A DNA stretch of 64,000 nucleotides, taken from the NCBI GenBank assembly GCA_947645195.1, contig CANSGD010001036.1, positions 62,001 through 126,000 on the forward strand, written 5' to 3'. Shown one piece after another: positions 32,901-47,900 of this stretch. The DNA is from Patellifolia procumbens (Eukaryota > Streptophyta > Magnoliopsida > Caryophyllales > Amaranthaceae). Each line of letters begins with the position of its first letter. Within the stretch, counting starts at the first letter, position 1. A model generated the notes under the pieces. That model was not told where the DNA came from and ran no database searches. It saw only the letters and a program-made list of their open reading frames with translations. The translations under genes were made by a program, and so were the position numbers.

Positions 32901-35900
32901 CCAACCAAACAATACCCAGAGTGGGCAACTCCCAAAGAAAGAGAGCCACAAAAGTTCAATGACCCCATGCATTTCCCCTCTCTCCAAATGAATATTCTTC
33001 TCTCTCTGACATTACAAACTATTTCCACCATAGTAACTTCTTACTTACTTTGCTACCTTCTTACTCCTTTTCCATGGGTCCACCAACTGCATTATAAAAC
33101 TGAATTCTCTAGGAAGTGACCATCTTGTCCTTCTTCTTGTGTCTTGCGTAAGTGTAATGGATCCTAGGCCTTGCTTGAGTGTGCTGATCCGTTACAACGT
33201 AACCCTAATATGAGGATTTTTAACGATGGGACATTTGCATCTACATCTGGACGGAGAAAGTAGGCAGATATATGTAACTGATTGCCATGCTACTTAGATT
33301 TACATTTAGTGTCATTGTGAGTGAGACTTTGATTTAGAAACAATCACTTTTCTTAGACAAGTTAATTGTTTATACTTGAACCTCTCCAGTTTCCGTCATT
33401 GGCTGACTAATTGTTGTTGTGTAAGATGCACCTTTTACATTGTTAGATATGAAGTTTGTGTGAGGCTGTGAGCTCTGCCACATTTTTTGGACACTTTGTC
33501 TCCTCTCTAGGAGTAGCCGTGTCCTCCAAACATTACAAGGGACATATAATAGGATACCTAATTTCGTCTAATACCTATACTATCACCATCACAGATGAGC
33601 ACCTAAGTTATGCTGTTCAATTACATTTAATAGTGCTGCAAGTGCAACTTCTTAACCCATCTGTTTCTCGGTGGAAACATGGGATGGCATGAAGACAATA
33701 CGTTTGGAAAATATCTACATCTAATGCTACCGATTGTAACTTTCCCTTGACGAGGATGCACCTTGTCCTTGCCTTATTTGGACTCTAGAACTAGGTAACT
33801 AGTTAAATGGATGGTATACCCTAGATTAAATGCTTCTGGGAGATATTTTTTGTATTGATCCTTACAGGTGAATCAATATTTTTTGTAGATTCTTTCTGAT
33901 AAGGAGAAGAGATCATTATATGATAATTTTGGAGTAGAAGGTTTGCAAGGAGAGTCGGTTGGCCCAAGCTTTGACGTCCAAGAAGTAAGATTCTAGCTGT
34001 AAAGTACTTATGTTCCACATATTAACTTGAAGTATTTACTTAAAGTAATTTACTATATTGTGGCACATACTCTAGATGTCTACAGTTTCTACTAATTAAA
34101 TATGCTAATATTGCATACAGTAGTTAGGGAGGAAAAGGATTAAAAATCTATTTCTTGACTTTGGAGTATGGAAGCTTGATATCTGTAAAGAATCCCCATA
34201 ACATACAGGAGACCTGATGGATACAAAATGTAAGGTTGTGGACAAGTCTATTAGCAAATTGGTGTGATTTCTTATTACAATAGCATGAAGGATGCCCTTA
34301 ATTATAGGTGGGCTTTTATTGAGAAGGGTACAGAAGACAATAGTGCTGGACCATGAGGACTTTCTGGTGTAGTTTTCTAGTTTCTTTAATTTATATCTTT
34401 GTGTGGTAATACCATCAGGGGTTTACGGACTTTTGAATATAGCAAGCGTCTGGCCTAGCTTAAGAGGTATTGCCCTTGCCTATGTCCGAAGAAGTAAACA
34501 CACTTAACACTTAAATCATTTGGAAGTATTATAAGATGCATGAATAAAGTTATACCACAATCTAATAAGAAATTTGGTGCTTGTTTGGTTGACATGAGAA
34601 AACATAGGACGTGGAAAAAATTATTTGGCTGACACATACATGATGCATCACACTTCTTGCAAAATTCTATTTCACGCAAAATAAAGGAATTAACTTACCT
34701 AGATCCTAGCCTTTTCTAGGTAAGGGAACTTCACTCGACATGGGAATTTCTATAACGAAACAACCTATGAAAGAAACCTTCCTTGGTATTGGAACTTCGT
34801 GGGAAGTTATACTTCCGCATTAAACCAAACGGACACTTCATTGGCCAAAATCAGCGTATTGTCACTCGCAACGGAGTTTGGTTTGATAAAATTTAAAAGC
34901 ATCGATAGTAGAATAAAATAAATGAAGAAATTATCGAAGTGCAATATAACAGGAAGATTCATATAAAACAGCAACGAAGGACAAAAGTTTATGACAGTAT
35001 TAAAAAGGTGGAGTAGGGAATGCTTGAGTGAATGGCAGCTATTGTTTCAAAAAGAAAAAAAGAAGAAAAAGGTGGATGTGGGCACTTGTCCCTTTAAAGG
35101 AACACGTGCCGATTGATTTTCGTGATGCTTCCACTTTCTTCTCCTGTCTTTCTGCGCTTAACTCCGGCAACTCCATGTGCTCATTTTGGCAAGCAAAAAT
35201 TAGGGTCATTTGTTTGGGAATTGTTTGACAGAGGACAGATGCTGCCTTTGGCGATATGGCTCACGACTCTCAGCAATCTGATTCACGTTTGCTGCACGAT
35301 TTGGGACGAACGTTCCAGTCCGATTTGGGACGAACATTCCAGTCCGATTTGTGGTTTGTTCCTCAGTGTGGGTTAGAATGCCTATAATTCCATACACTAT
35401 AAATATGGTTTAATAATGCAGTTTTGGTTATGATCATGTAAAATTGGTGTCGTGGGAAGGAGTTGGACTAGGTCGCTATTGTTACGCCATGAACTTGGTT
35501 TTGTACTTTGATTAGCACTTGTAAATAAGTGTGCACTTGTATACCAACAATTATAATGTTAGCATAATAGAGATTTCCAATATACTTCTTCCGTTTCAAA
35601 ATAAATGCTACATTTTCATTTTTGGGAATGCTCAAAATAAATGCTACATTTTTCGTTTTTGGGGATGTTCAAAATAAATGCTACATTACCGAAGTTGGAA
35701 ACTATTGAATTATAAAATTACATGATTACCATTATTTTATCAATTTAGTTAATTATTTAGACATTATCATAATCTTATTAATCCTACTTAATCATTTATC
35801 CATCCCACTAACCCTCACCCTAAACCTGCACCCCCTCTCTCCTTGACCCTCCCAAATTCCACAATCGTGCACCACCACACTCACTGCATCCTCTTCCTCT

Positions 35901-38900
35901 TCAAAGCCCAACAACCTACTCCTCTCCTTCGGAGCCCACCTCGCCACCTGACCTTTTGAACTTGCGGCTCCCTCCATGGTATCACAACAAGGCTGTATTG
36001 TGGTTTTCAAATCTACCAACCCGTGACCACCTGCATTGTAAAGGTATAAAAAAACGCGTTTTAGGCCCCTTCAAGCGATATCTTGTGGTCTCGGCGGAAT
36101 TTAGCGGTATGGCAACCGCACTCTGTTACTGCGACCGTGACCGAACAATATTTTTTGATCCCCGACTCCCTCTAACGTCAAATCCGTCACCTACTGCCCT
36201 CACCATCATCATCATCGGCTCCCTCCGACGTCAATCCCTCACCTTAGGGTTTCAGATCTCCTTTTTCCTCGTTCTTCAGCTTCGTTTCTCCTTCTTCTTT
36301 CAAATGTGTCTTAACATCTCCTTTTTTCTTTGTTGTCCTTTGTTTATCCTCCTTCAATTTTTCATTTTCCCTCCTTCTTCAATCATTATTTTCCTTTTTG
36401 TATGACACTATGATGTTGGTAAAGATTTGAAAATTCAAAGAAGGGTTTAAGGAGAGGTGGTGGTGACGACGGTGGTGGTGGCGGTTTGCAAAAATGACGA
36501 CAATTTCTTTTTGAGGAAAAAGGGGCGGTAATCTTGTTGTTGGTGGTAGTGGCTTGTGAAAAGGGCAATGTTTTTTTTGATAAATAAAGGGACGGTGGTG
36601 TCGGTGCCTTGGTGGTGGTCGCAGTGGTGGTGGCGGTGGCTGTGGGTTGTAGGTTGTGGCACATGTTAGGTGAAATAAAATTTGGTGGCGGCAAGTGTGA
36701 AAAAATTTAAAAATGAGGGAAACACAATGTGAATAAACAAATAAGGCGATCACACACCCCCTTCCTCCACGTGAATCCTTTCCTTTCACTCTATTCTCTC
36801 CAACGATATGCTCTCATTGATCCCACATAAACCCATATCGCTTTCAATTACCTTTATCCAAGTCATCTTAGGTCTTCCTCCATCCCTTACAATTTTATCA
36901 CTTCTCTAATCTTGAAGTCTTATAACAAGCGCTTATTGGTCTCCGTCTCACATGACCTCACAATCTTAGACGATTTTCCATCATCTTTTCTTCAATAAAT
37001 GCAACTCTAACTTTCTCTTAGGTCACCTCATTTTTTAATCGGTCCATCCTTGTGTTGCTACAGATCCTCCGCCACATTCATCTTATGAACGTGGTATTGT
37101 TTCATTGTCCATCACTCGTGCCATATAAGAAAGGTGGCCTTTTTCTTGTGCGGTGAAATTTTCCCTTCAATGTATGAGGAATGCTAGAATCACAAAGCAA
37201 CACGGCGGTGCTTCAACTTTTCCACTTTGATTGACTCGTGTTAATTCTATGTGTCACATCTCCATCGATTTCTCCATCCTTTTGTAGAATAGATCTTGTG
37301 TAAAACCATGGGCTTCCAAGGTGTCTCTCCACAATTCCAAATTCCAACTTACATGTGACATCTTCCTTTGTCTCATTATTCAACACATCATCCGCAAACA
37401 TCATACACCTCTGCATTCACGACCCATGACCCAGATCGTGCGTTCCCAATCGCGGGTGGTACGCCACCCCAATGGTTGGAGGACATGACCTAATTTATTA
37501 AACCTGCGAGGCAACGACCCACAACTTGATTGATGGAGCGAAGCTTGTATTTACTGGAGAGAAGCCTCTTGTCTTGTCCCTCGAGTTGTCTAGAGAGAAG
37601 ACCAAAGAGGGGTTGGAGGAGAAAGAGGAAAAGATCAGTTTTCAGTTTTAACGCTGTCTTTTGGTTTTCTCTTCTTTTTACTAGTCAACACTCTACTCAT
37701 TAAAGAGCAAGTGGTGCTTTTATGGGCCACGAGCCTACTTTATAGTATTCATCAACTTCTAAAAGCAATGTCCAATGTCCATTTAAAATTTGACAATTGT
37801 TTTTTATTCTTAGACTTATGTTGCATCATCCTCCCATTATATTTTCTGCATAATTTAGATACTATATAAATAAATTAATATCTTAACCAAAATTAATAAA
37901 TAAATATATATATATATATACATTTATACAAAAAAAAGTTACACATGTATAGGTATAAAAAAATTATATCTTTATAATCTTTATAACACCCATCGTACCC
38001 AATTCACTGCGATCCCCAACTTGATCGCTGGAGGGAAGCTTGTATTTACCGGAGAGAAGCCTCTAGTCTTGTCCCTCGAGTTTTCCAGACAGAAGACTAA
38101 AGAGGTGTTGGAGGAGAGAGAGGAAAAGATGAGTTTCAATTTTCACGTTGTCTTTTGGGTTTCTCTTCTTTTTACTAGTCAACACTTTACTCATTATAGA
38201 GCAAATGGTGCTTTAATGAGCCACATGCCTACTTTATAATATTCATCATCTTCTAAAAGCACTATCCATTCAAATTTTGACAATTGTTATTTATTCTTAG
38301 ACTTATGCTGCATCACCTTCCCATTTATGTTTTCCGCATAATAAAGATACTATATAAATAAATAAATATCTTAACCAAATATAAATAAGTATATATATAT
38401 ATACATATACATATATATTTTTATACAAAAAAAGTTACACATGTATAGATATAAAGAAAAATATTTGTATAATCTCTATAACGTACCCATCGTACTTGAT
38501 TCACTAAAGGTAGCGTCCCCGTATCCGTTTTCATACTTGGTTTCAAATCGAATTGCGGACCTGAGTAACAATGCGCCTTGGTATATCGTATTGAATTGAC
38601 CTTGTTAAAGCAAAGAGAAAAGGACTCATTGCACAACCATGATCGTAAATAACTTTCTTATACATGTCCTTGATGATATCAATATACTTTTGTGAAAACA
38701 CCTTTCTTTCCAATGCCCACCAAAGGAAAAATTCATTACAACCAGGTATTCAATGAAATTCAAAACAGAGCTAGGCGTGGAGGATCTCATCTTCCTCATT
38801 GAGGTTTCTTATATAGTTTCCGAAACCCACAATGACTCAATTTGACTAAAATTTCCTCGTGGTAACATAGTATGTGGGCTAATGATAGTGCCACCGCTTA

Positions 38901-41900
38901 AAATGGATGGTGCCATTGTAGATTTGAGCATCATTTTGATGTTGATGGTCAAAGTGTAATACGTAGTAGATAAATCCATTTTTGCCCTAAATCATATTTT
39001 TGAATGAGGTAATAGATTAGGCTCTGGATAATTGTAACTATGAGGGTTTCGATGTGATAATCCAGCTCCAAAAACATAATGGAAAATCCATTTCAGGTTG
39101 CATCACGATCTAGTGGAAAGTCCATTTTTGCCTTATACGCCTTTCCGAACGTTTGAAAATAATGTCTTTCTTGTGAAGCGATATGTTGCCGATCATGGAT
39201 TTTGGTGGAGTCCACTCAAAGTGCCTATTTAAGTGGATGGTGGGAGACCATGACTGGTTCAAACTTTTCTTCCTTTTTTCAAGAAGAAATATGGTTTAAA
39301 TTTTGTATTAGTATTACAAATCTCCAATCACTATTATACTAGTAGAATTTATAATAAGTTTTGGGATACAATTATTATAACACCTAATAAAGACTACAAA
39401 ACCAAATTCTTAATGCGACAGCTCTACGGGTTGATCAGTCATCATAAATGTTCCTGCAACACTACAATTGTTTCAGTGGTTACTACTGAAACCGCATTTT
39501 CGGACCATGTTAGGCGTATAGGTAATTGAGAGTTTTCGTAAAGCAATTGATGGCTAAGCATAAACTTCCATTAGGGAGATATGTTGATACGTCCAAACTC
39601 TTAGTGAGAATTATCTTAGTAAGGTTGAATATTGGGTTTGGATTTGGGGTGTGCTTGCGTGCTTGGGATTTTTTGGGTTGAGCAGCTTATTGCTTCTTGG
39701 AAACAATAAGATAGGTATATACAATAAGATGACCGGAATCCAATCGTATATAAGTCACCTAGAATACACCGGATTTAAGGAAGATCCTCTACAAAGCGAG
39801 GCCCTTATGAGCTACTTCATGTCACTTGTAGCATATGGGAAGTTACTAACCTTTTGTTTAGTTAAGGCCCTTTCATCAATAAGCTACAAGCTTGCTAAAA
39901 TGCTTACTTACATTCACTACTCATACAGATCCTGATTGAGCAGAACTTAGTTTAGCATCTTTGTCCATTTTAGGTTACGGCCTGCCATATGCATGTTCAA
40001 GACCTACTTGTGATTTTCTCTACAATAATTCTAGACTCAATAGTAATACTTGTGTATGTGTTTCTCAATTGTTTGGCGTTTTGATTCTTATTCTAATAAT
40101 GTAGGCGGATCCTTTTCAAGTCTTTGACTCAATGTTTGGTGAAGATGGATTCTTTGGAGGTCCCATGGGTGGTAATTTTAACAGGACAAGCAGAATCAGG
40201 CATAACCTTGATATTTGGTAATGTTGTATATCACTACATGACTATCTCCAATTGAACTCAAAGTGGATACATACTTGAATTTCAGAGTAATATGGGATTT
40301 AGCTCTTAGTATTTCGTGGTAGGGATTCCCTTTATACACTGAGTACAACTGTGCTTACTGTAATGACATGATCTTAATGATGATTTTTTCAGCAGTTTGT
40401 ATCCTCAGTTCTAAGTATGTTTTTTAGTTTGATAGAACTGTGTCCGAAATGTAAACAAATTCCATCTTTTATACTTCATAAGGAAATTACAAAAGTTGCT
40501 AATAGTTGAAACAGTTGGTCATCGTTGCACCTTTTGCATTTTGTTACTTGTAGCTTTATGTTGCAGTTTGATTGCTCCCCTCCTACCCTATTGTTCAGTA
40601 GATTTAAGGCTAAACTGTTGTCAGGACTATGTGATAAGTTATTTATGAGGGGTATTTCAATTTTTTGATATCATTTGACAAATAGATTTACCTTTAAAAA
40701 CATCTTAAAATAACTATAAAGGGGTGCAACGAAGACCTCAAAAGTTTCTAATATTCTGCAACAAATTGGGAGAGGCCACCAATATTAGTGACTTATGCTA
40801 GAAGAAGGAAGAGAAGAAGCAGCCCAAAACTAGAGTTTTAATGACTTTCTGTATTTTCCTATATTTTTTATGCTTTGGCATCATTTCCCACAGAATCAGT
40901 TAGATATGATAGTGGAGAGGAAAGGAAAGGAATCTTTAGGGGGCTGATGTATAAATAAACTAGGAAAGGAATGAGAATGGATATGAAGAATATTGTGTAA
41001 GAGATTTTGGAGAGTCCTCATCCTCTCGAAAGAGTGAGGGCTTGTCATTGTTGAATTACTCTGATTCTGCAATAGAACAGTTATCTTAGTGTGAATTGTG
41101 TGTGGGACTGTTCTTAATTCCTAGTTCATAGCATATTCCAGAGGATTGGATGTGGTTTTCAGATTTTTACGTGTATAAACACGTTGAAGATCGTCACATG
41201 CCCCTTTAACATGCAGGAATATGGTTAAACTTGAATAAGATGGAATTCCGTGGAGATTTTTCTGAGAGTGATAGGCTTAATCCAGTGTCACATTTTCTTG
41301 AAGGCTGTTCACTAACATGATGGTCATTCAGAACCAGTATATAAATGGGTGTTTTTTCTAACGCCATTTACCTTAGTGACTGGAGGCCTTTCGTACTTCC
41401 CGCACGGAGGATCAGTCACCTATATGTTCTGGAGAAAGCTTGAAGTTCTATTATAGAAGAAAGACTGTCATAAAACAGGCAAATTGATGAGAAAAGCTGC
41501 CACTATTGACTATACAAAACAAATATTGATATGACTTAGATGTGGCCGAGACTTGATAGTCACTTCTTCTCTTTTTGCCATTCTCTTCTGTTGGGTGTTG
41601 AGCTCAGCATTTCAATGTATAGACAGCATCATTAACGGATAAGCAAGCGAGAGAAATTGTTATTGATTTGGAAGCTAATAACTTTGAGAGCCAGGATAAT
41701 CTGTGCCTAGAGGTTAACATGAGAAAATGAAGAAAAGACGGATATAGGTTGAGATTTAGGTTAGAAAATTAAGAAGGCTGGATCTAGGTTGAGATTTTGG
41801 TAAGAAAATTAAGAAAAGTTGGATGTAGGTTGAGATCTAGGTAAGAAATCGCTTGTTGAGCGGTTTGAACATTTTGCTAGTAGATTGTAATACATGGGGG

Positions 41901-44900
41901 CTTAGATAACGGACACCCGGACATTGGCAATACCAAAGGCAAAAAGATGCCTCTTGTGCATGGTGCAAAAATACGGCCGTATCGGAACGGTTTGCCTGAG
42001 TTGGAACAGTTTTCAACTTCGGCGAACCGAACTCGACCGGTTCAACAAGATGGATTTAAAAAGCCCAATATTTTGACTATTTCGACCGTATCACCCGTGA
42101 CAACAAGGTTTCGCCCGTTTTTTCTGCTACTTTGCAAGTTTTTTTCAAAGATTTTTTATCTTTACTTTTACAGTAGCAGTAGTCTGCCACCAATAATGAC
42201 TCACAACAAAAAAAGAAAGAGAAGAGGCACCACCGCACCACTAAACCCTATACAACTCCACTAAGATCTAAGAAGCAAGAAGACCAAAAAGAATAAATCT
42301 AAAACTAAATTTCCGCGATCAACGTATCCGTTCCGTTACCGCAAAATCGCTACCGTTCTTGTTTCCGAAACCGAACCGTATATACGAACCATGATGGTGC
42401 CATCATTGTTGGTGGTGATGATTACCTCATATTTTCTTTATAATTGCAACACTTTGACTTTTATATACTAATATTTGTTCTTATACATGTTAATAGAAAA
42501 GTAGGGTGAAGGTTATAATAGTTCAAAAAGTTAAAGTTCTCCAAATAAAAAGAAATGGTGGAAGTAGTAGTTATGACCTTGACATTACATAATTGATTTT
42601 TCCTCATATATTTGCATATTGAAGACTTTATATGCAAGTATAATGTCTACCTTGTGGGTTTTCTTTTGTCCTTGTTTCACGGGCTTCTGCTTACTATCGT
42701 ACATTATTTTCTTTATATAGGTCTGATCTATATCTAAACTTTGAAGAATCAGTCTTTGGAGGAAAGCGAGAAGTTGAAGTTCCCTGTTTGGAGATATGCT
42801 CTGTATGTGGTGGTACTGGAGCTAAATCAAATGCTTGCATCAAATTGTGTACTGAATGTGGAGGTAGAGGAAAGGTGATGAAAAGCCAGAGAACACCATT
42901 TGGTGTAGTTTCTCAGGTAATACTACCAATTTCAGGTCCTAAAAATGAAATCCAGATGATTAGACTCAGATCTGTGGTTCCTAAGTCAAATCTTTCAGTT
43001 ACTGGGTTCAGTTTTTGTTGCTACTTACTGGTTGTTCATATTGCACCTTCATCTGAGATTTGTTTTTCAATAATTATGAGATTGATCCTTTGACAAGAAG
43101 CCATATGTCACTACATGTGCTACCTTTAAGCTGCTACTCTGCTTTTTTACCTATTAATTTATCGTTAAGTGTTTTTTTCCCCTTGGATGTAGGGGAGTGG
43201 GATTAATCGGTGAAATATTTAAACAAGAAGCCATAAGTCACTAGATGTGCCACCTTTAAACAACTACTCTGCAGTTCTAGTCTTTCGGTTAAGGTTATAA
43301 CTTATATACATTTAGCGTTTCTAGACTCTGATTTATACAGCAACCTTTTATACTACGTGTTAATATATTTTTTCTTTAAATAAAGAGTAGGTGATTTTGT
43401 TGTTCCAGAAAGTATTTTGATCATGGTGAACTTCCGAATCCTGCGTTCAGGATTGTTAATGTCCGCTGCAATTTATGGCTTGCAAAATTCTACGTTGAAA
43501 CCAGTGAAAAAGGTTCTAAGGAGGGAGATCTATGAAATTAAAAACTGAGCTGTTCCTTTAAGGAGCATTTGAGTTGTAACGGGTTTTGGATTTTCCGTTC
43601 CGCGTGACCAAGCTATAGATTTCCGCGATAAATTTCACGCCCTTCTTGCCAATTCGTGCATTGATTAATGCTGACTCACCACGTTAGAATGTTCCTCGTT
43701 ATGTCTGAAATGTCAAAATTGGCCAAAAATATTTCACTAATTAAGTAGTGATCAAACATATTATTCTTAAAAAATATTCATTTGCTCATACTTTTTTTGG
43801 ACATTACAAGAGCTACGTAGTTGATAGAAATAGAGATTACATTTTAGACTAAAAACATTGCAAATGCGGTTAACTCATTAGCGTGAATTTTCGGAAAAAA
43901 ATCACGTTGGTTGGCCGCAATCTGTTCCACCCACCTATCACAACTTTACAAACCACGTTATGTCTGCGACAACCTGACCATTGCCACAAGGGTAACCGCA
44001 TCCGCAATTTTTCTCCTTGGGTATATTACTCGCGTATACAATGTGGCTCCAACCTGACGTGGCTGGCGGGTGTTTTAAGTCATTGTTATTTACTCATGAA
44101 AATTCTAATTCATTTTGTTAAAACCAAAATAAAAACGACCGTTGTAAATGATTGATGTGCTAGTAGGTAAGAACTGCATTGTAGTTTCGTGGTTGTTGGA
44201 AAGCTAGTATGCAATTTTATCATTGTAGGATACTAGGATCTATGAATCTGTGATGTTTGCTTGGTAGCAGATTTGTAAGACTAAAGATGGTAGGGGCCTT
44301 GTCTTTAGAAGGAACATAGCACTGCTGTTGGTAAAGATGTATGGGATAATGCCTAAAATGCTGTATTCCTGTGGGTTAAAGGGTTAATCACCTCTATATT
44401 AGGTGTGGTAATTTGGTGGACCTATGTTCCACAATCTCAAGTAAGCTTGACTTGGAAAGCTATTTGTACTGCAAAGTAGAATTTAGCTGCTGGTTATATA
44501 AAAACCTCTTCGGCTCCAGATCTGATGGTACATGTGGCTGAAGGGTTCCTCCCCTCAGTGGCATGGAAAAATGGGTTTGGAAAAAATCTCTGCTCTGAAG
44601 CTGTCTTTAATTGCTGGCTGATAATTCATGGTAAGCTTCAAACCATATGGCCGTTGGTGGTCATGGTATCTGTGATGAGTTTCGATGCACCTTATCTGAT
44701 TCCTGCCCCAAGACACTTAATCACTTGTTCTTCAAGTTGAATTTTCTCATTCTTGTTTACATCAGATTTTTGGTTGGTTTGGTTTTTTGTCCTTGGCAGC
44801 ATTATGCTACGATCTGGAAGCATGGTGTCAAAACAAGGCAGCATCATATCATATTGGCCACAATATAGTGGCATAATTCACTATCTAATTCGCCTTTTGA

Positions 44901-47900
44901 ATTCGCGATTCGACTAAAATGGGACAAAAATAACCTAAAATTGACCATAATACGCTTATTTCAATTTGCAATTCGCAAGGAGTTTAGAGAATTATGTAAC
45001 AGTGGGCCACATGTAAAGGTTTTCAAATCTATCTAACTGTTACTATCAGCATTTAAAGGTGTAAAAAACCGCATTTTAGGCCGATTCAAGTGGTATCTCA
45101 TATTTTGCCAGTTGTCATTATTGTGGCAAATTCCTCACAATCAAAACAGAGTTCTCACCTGTTGTAGTGATAGTGGGCTCTCCAAGCATCACCTTTTTCC
45201 TTCTTTCTTCTCGATGCACCTTGGAAAACATATCTCAGATGTTTGGTATAGGCTTCATCCTCAATGTTCCACTGGCCTCGTCAAGGCTCTTGTTAAGTCC
45301 CATAAAAAAAAATTAAAAAATCATTTTCTCAACAGTCTCTTTCTAGGTGTTTGCTTTGCTTCATCAGTGCACTTCCATTGATGTTATTCATATACATTCA
45401 GTCGTTGCCAAACGGAAGAGGAGGTTGTAATATTCAATGATGGAAAAATCAACCTCAAAAATCTTGGAGATTGGTTTTAATCTCAAAGTTCAGGGGTTCT
45501 CTTTGCTGGAATGAAATTCTTTTGCAGCTCCTGAGATTGCATGTGCCTAAAGTAAGAAATTATAATTAAATTGACCACCCAAGACATGACTATGTTGTTT
45601 TCCTTCTTCCAACTTTTAAATTTTAGATCCTCTGTGCTTGGAGAAAAGATCTCACCAATGAGATAGTCACTTTTTCCTCTTCCAGATATGTAAATTATGA
45701 CAGGTTGTGAGCTTGTGACCTTTCGAGGTAGTTATTCCCATTTTAATTATGACCAGTAGTGGGAGCTGGAATGTTTTGATCACCATGGTTTAATGATAAC
45801 ATTTGTTGCAGGAGGATGAGTTTGGATTTTCTGTTTACATGTTGTACTGGGTCAGATGATGGATTTTAGAGGTTCAACAGTTGTAGCTGAACCTTGCTGT
45901 TGCTCTGATACCATGAAGTATTTGAAGGGAAAGGCATTAGTTTACTTTTTGATCTATTACTGAGTAATCAATACACGTATATGAATCATAGAGAGAACAA
46001 ATTAATCCCAAACATTTATGCTAAAGAATATAAAATGAGGTAATGATATATGACAGAATATTCTCCATATCCAGCTATTCTAGGAAACAAATCAGACTTA
46101 TTGCTAGCAATTTATCCTTGAAAATCAGATTGCAAATCGTGAGTTTTCACAGAAGCCCTTCGTATTATGCCTTTCCTTTTCTCCGATGGGTGAGGGTATA
46201 TACCCTTGTATAGTTGTATATGACGTTTGACTATTAATTGATTTCTTACTTGTACAAAATATTTTGAGTTGATTTAATTATTAGTTTGATACAGTAATTG
46301 TAAGTTAGAAATTTGTAAGTTCACATTAATATTCTGCTTGAGTAATCCCTGTAGGGCACATGATATGGTAAATATTCAATAAGATTTGGCTCGTCATGTT
46401 ATATGAATGGCCTGCCTATTCAACTTGACATCACAAGCTTTTTGGTGCTTCTTTGTACTAAGCCTGTAGAAAGAGGCCCCAAGAAGATCATGCTACATTG
46501 TCAATTCTTGCATCATTACATCTTGGTTGTTTGTGCTTAATCTGATCTATGTATGCTTACTAGGATTTTCCTTTATATGGTTGGCAATTCTTTATTTAGA
46601 TTTAGAAGCATGTTCTTCTCCTTTACAAATTGCATGTTTTCTTTCTTTTGGAGGTGTCTATGTGCCAAAGTTGTGCAGGGGATGGCAAGGTCGTGACTGA
46701 TGATTGTGCAAAGTGTGCTGGCCTGGGAAGCATAAGATCGAAGCGGAGTTTTGATGTAGTTATCCCACCAGGTGTTCTCGATGGGGCCACAATGCAACTG
46801 CGAGGAGAGGGTAACTTAGATAAAAACAGGTCTAGTCTTGCTTTGTCCTTTTTGATTATTTACTGCTTTTTTCTGTTTCTTCCAGTTGTTAAGATCAACA
46901 AGCTGTTGCAAATATAGCCCTGCTTTTTTGCATTGATTGATTAATATAAACTCCAATGATGTACTGCCAAATGGTTACACGTACCGACACGGATATCTAA
47001 TTTTCCATCTTCTCTTTACGAATATACCCCCAGCTCCAATCCTCGAGCCACTTTGATCATTTAGCGCACTACAGCCAGGACCCTTGTGCCCCGGCCTTTG
47101 ATCAGATAAGCTGCCCACTCGAAGCCCGGCCTTCAGACGGGATGCTCTAGTTGCTGCTGCTTTTAGCAGGAATGCCTTGCTTCTCTCTACAGCTAGTGGA
47201 GACAGCGACTAATAAGATTGACGACAGGAGAAGACCTTAGCTTTATGACTTTTCTGTTATTAGACTAATGCTTTCTTAAAAACTCGCATAACTCGGATAC
47301 GTAAGCGGCTCATTGGATGAATTTGGTTGATTCTTAGGTATTGTTCGCTTCACCCTTAGAAGATAATATTCAGTAAAAAAAAGTTTTAATCGGTTTTTCA
47401 TCAGTAAAAATCAGGGTTGATGAGTACAAACCAGACTAATCAATTTGAAAATCTCTGTTGATAGTTCTGATTCCTAACATAATCCTGCTACTACTAGTAC
47501 TGCTACTACTAGTACCACTACTAATAACAATTACAATAACAATCACACACACTCACTCACTGATGCATATCTCATTGGCATCTTGTTACGGCTTTTGTTT
47601 CTCTTTGTAATACTTAAGTAACTAAGTTAGCTTATTTTTTAGTTTTAATAAGCTTATTATATTATTTGTAATTAATTAACACTATTTGTGTTAGTTAAAG
47701 TTTAGCTTACGCTCTTAGGATAGCTTGAATAGTATTTTTCACTTTTTCGGTTTTGGCATAGCTTATTTTCGTAGGCTAAATGATGTTTATTAGGGATAGA
47801 ATTTTGAAAGCAAGGAGGTGACACATGAGGGAGTTCACCTATGTGCTTCCACAACTCATTCGAAGCAAGAAGGAGAAAACCCAGCAAAGGAGGACACCTT

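Larger units (their letters stand above)
33985..40104 (+). other. DnaJ intron 3, the longest at 6.1 kb
   Basis: Contains Stowaway-like end sequence with three AAAATAAATGCTACATT copies (35577-35690), a GGTGGTGG-rich block (36455-36680), an RTE-type LINE relic (36790-37430, minus) and a 495-bp tandem duplication (37521-38505). The rest is unrecognised. Confidence 0.65.

Noticed and set aside
36386..36789. Pro/His-rich minus-strand frames
   Set aside because: Translation of a GGTGGT-rich block; three frames are open at once.
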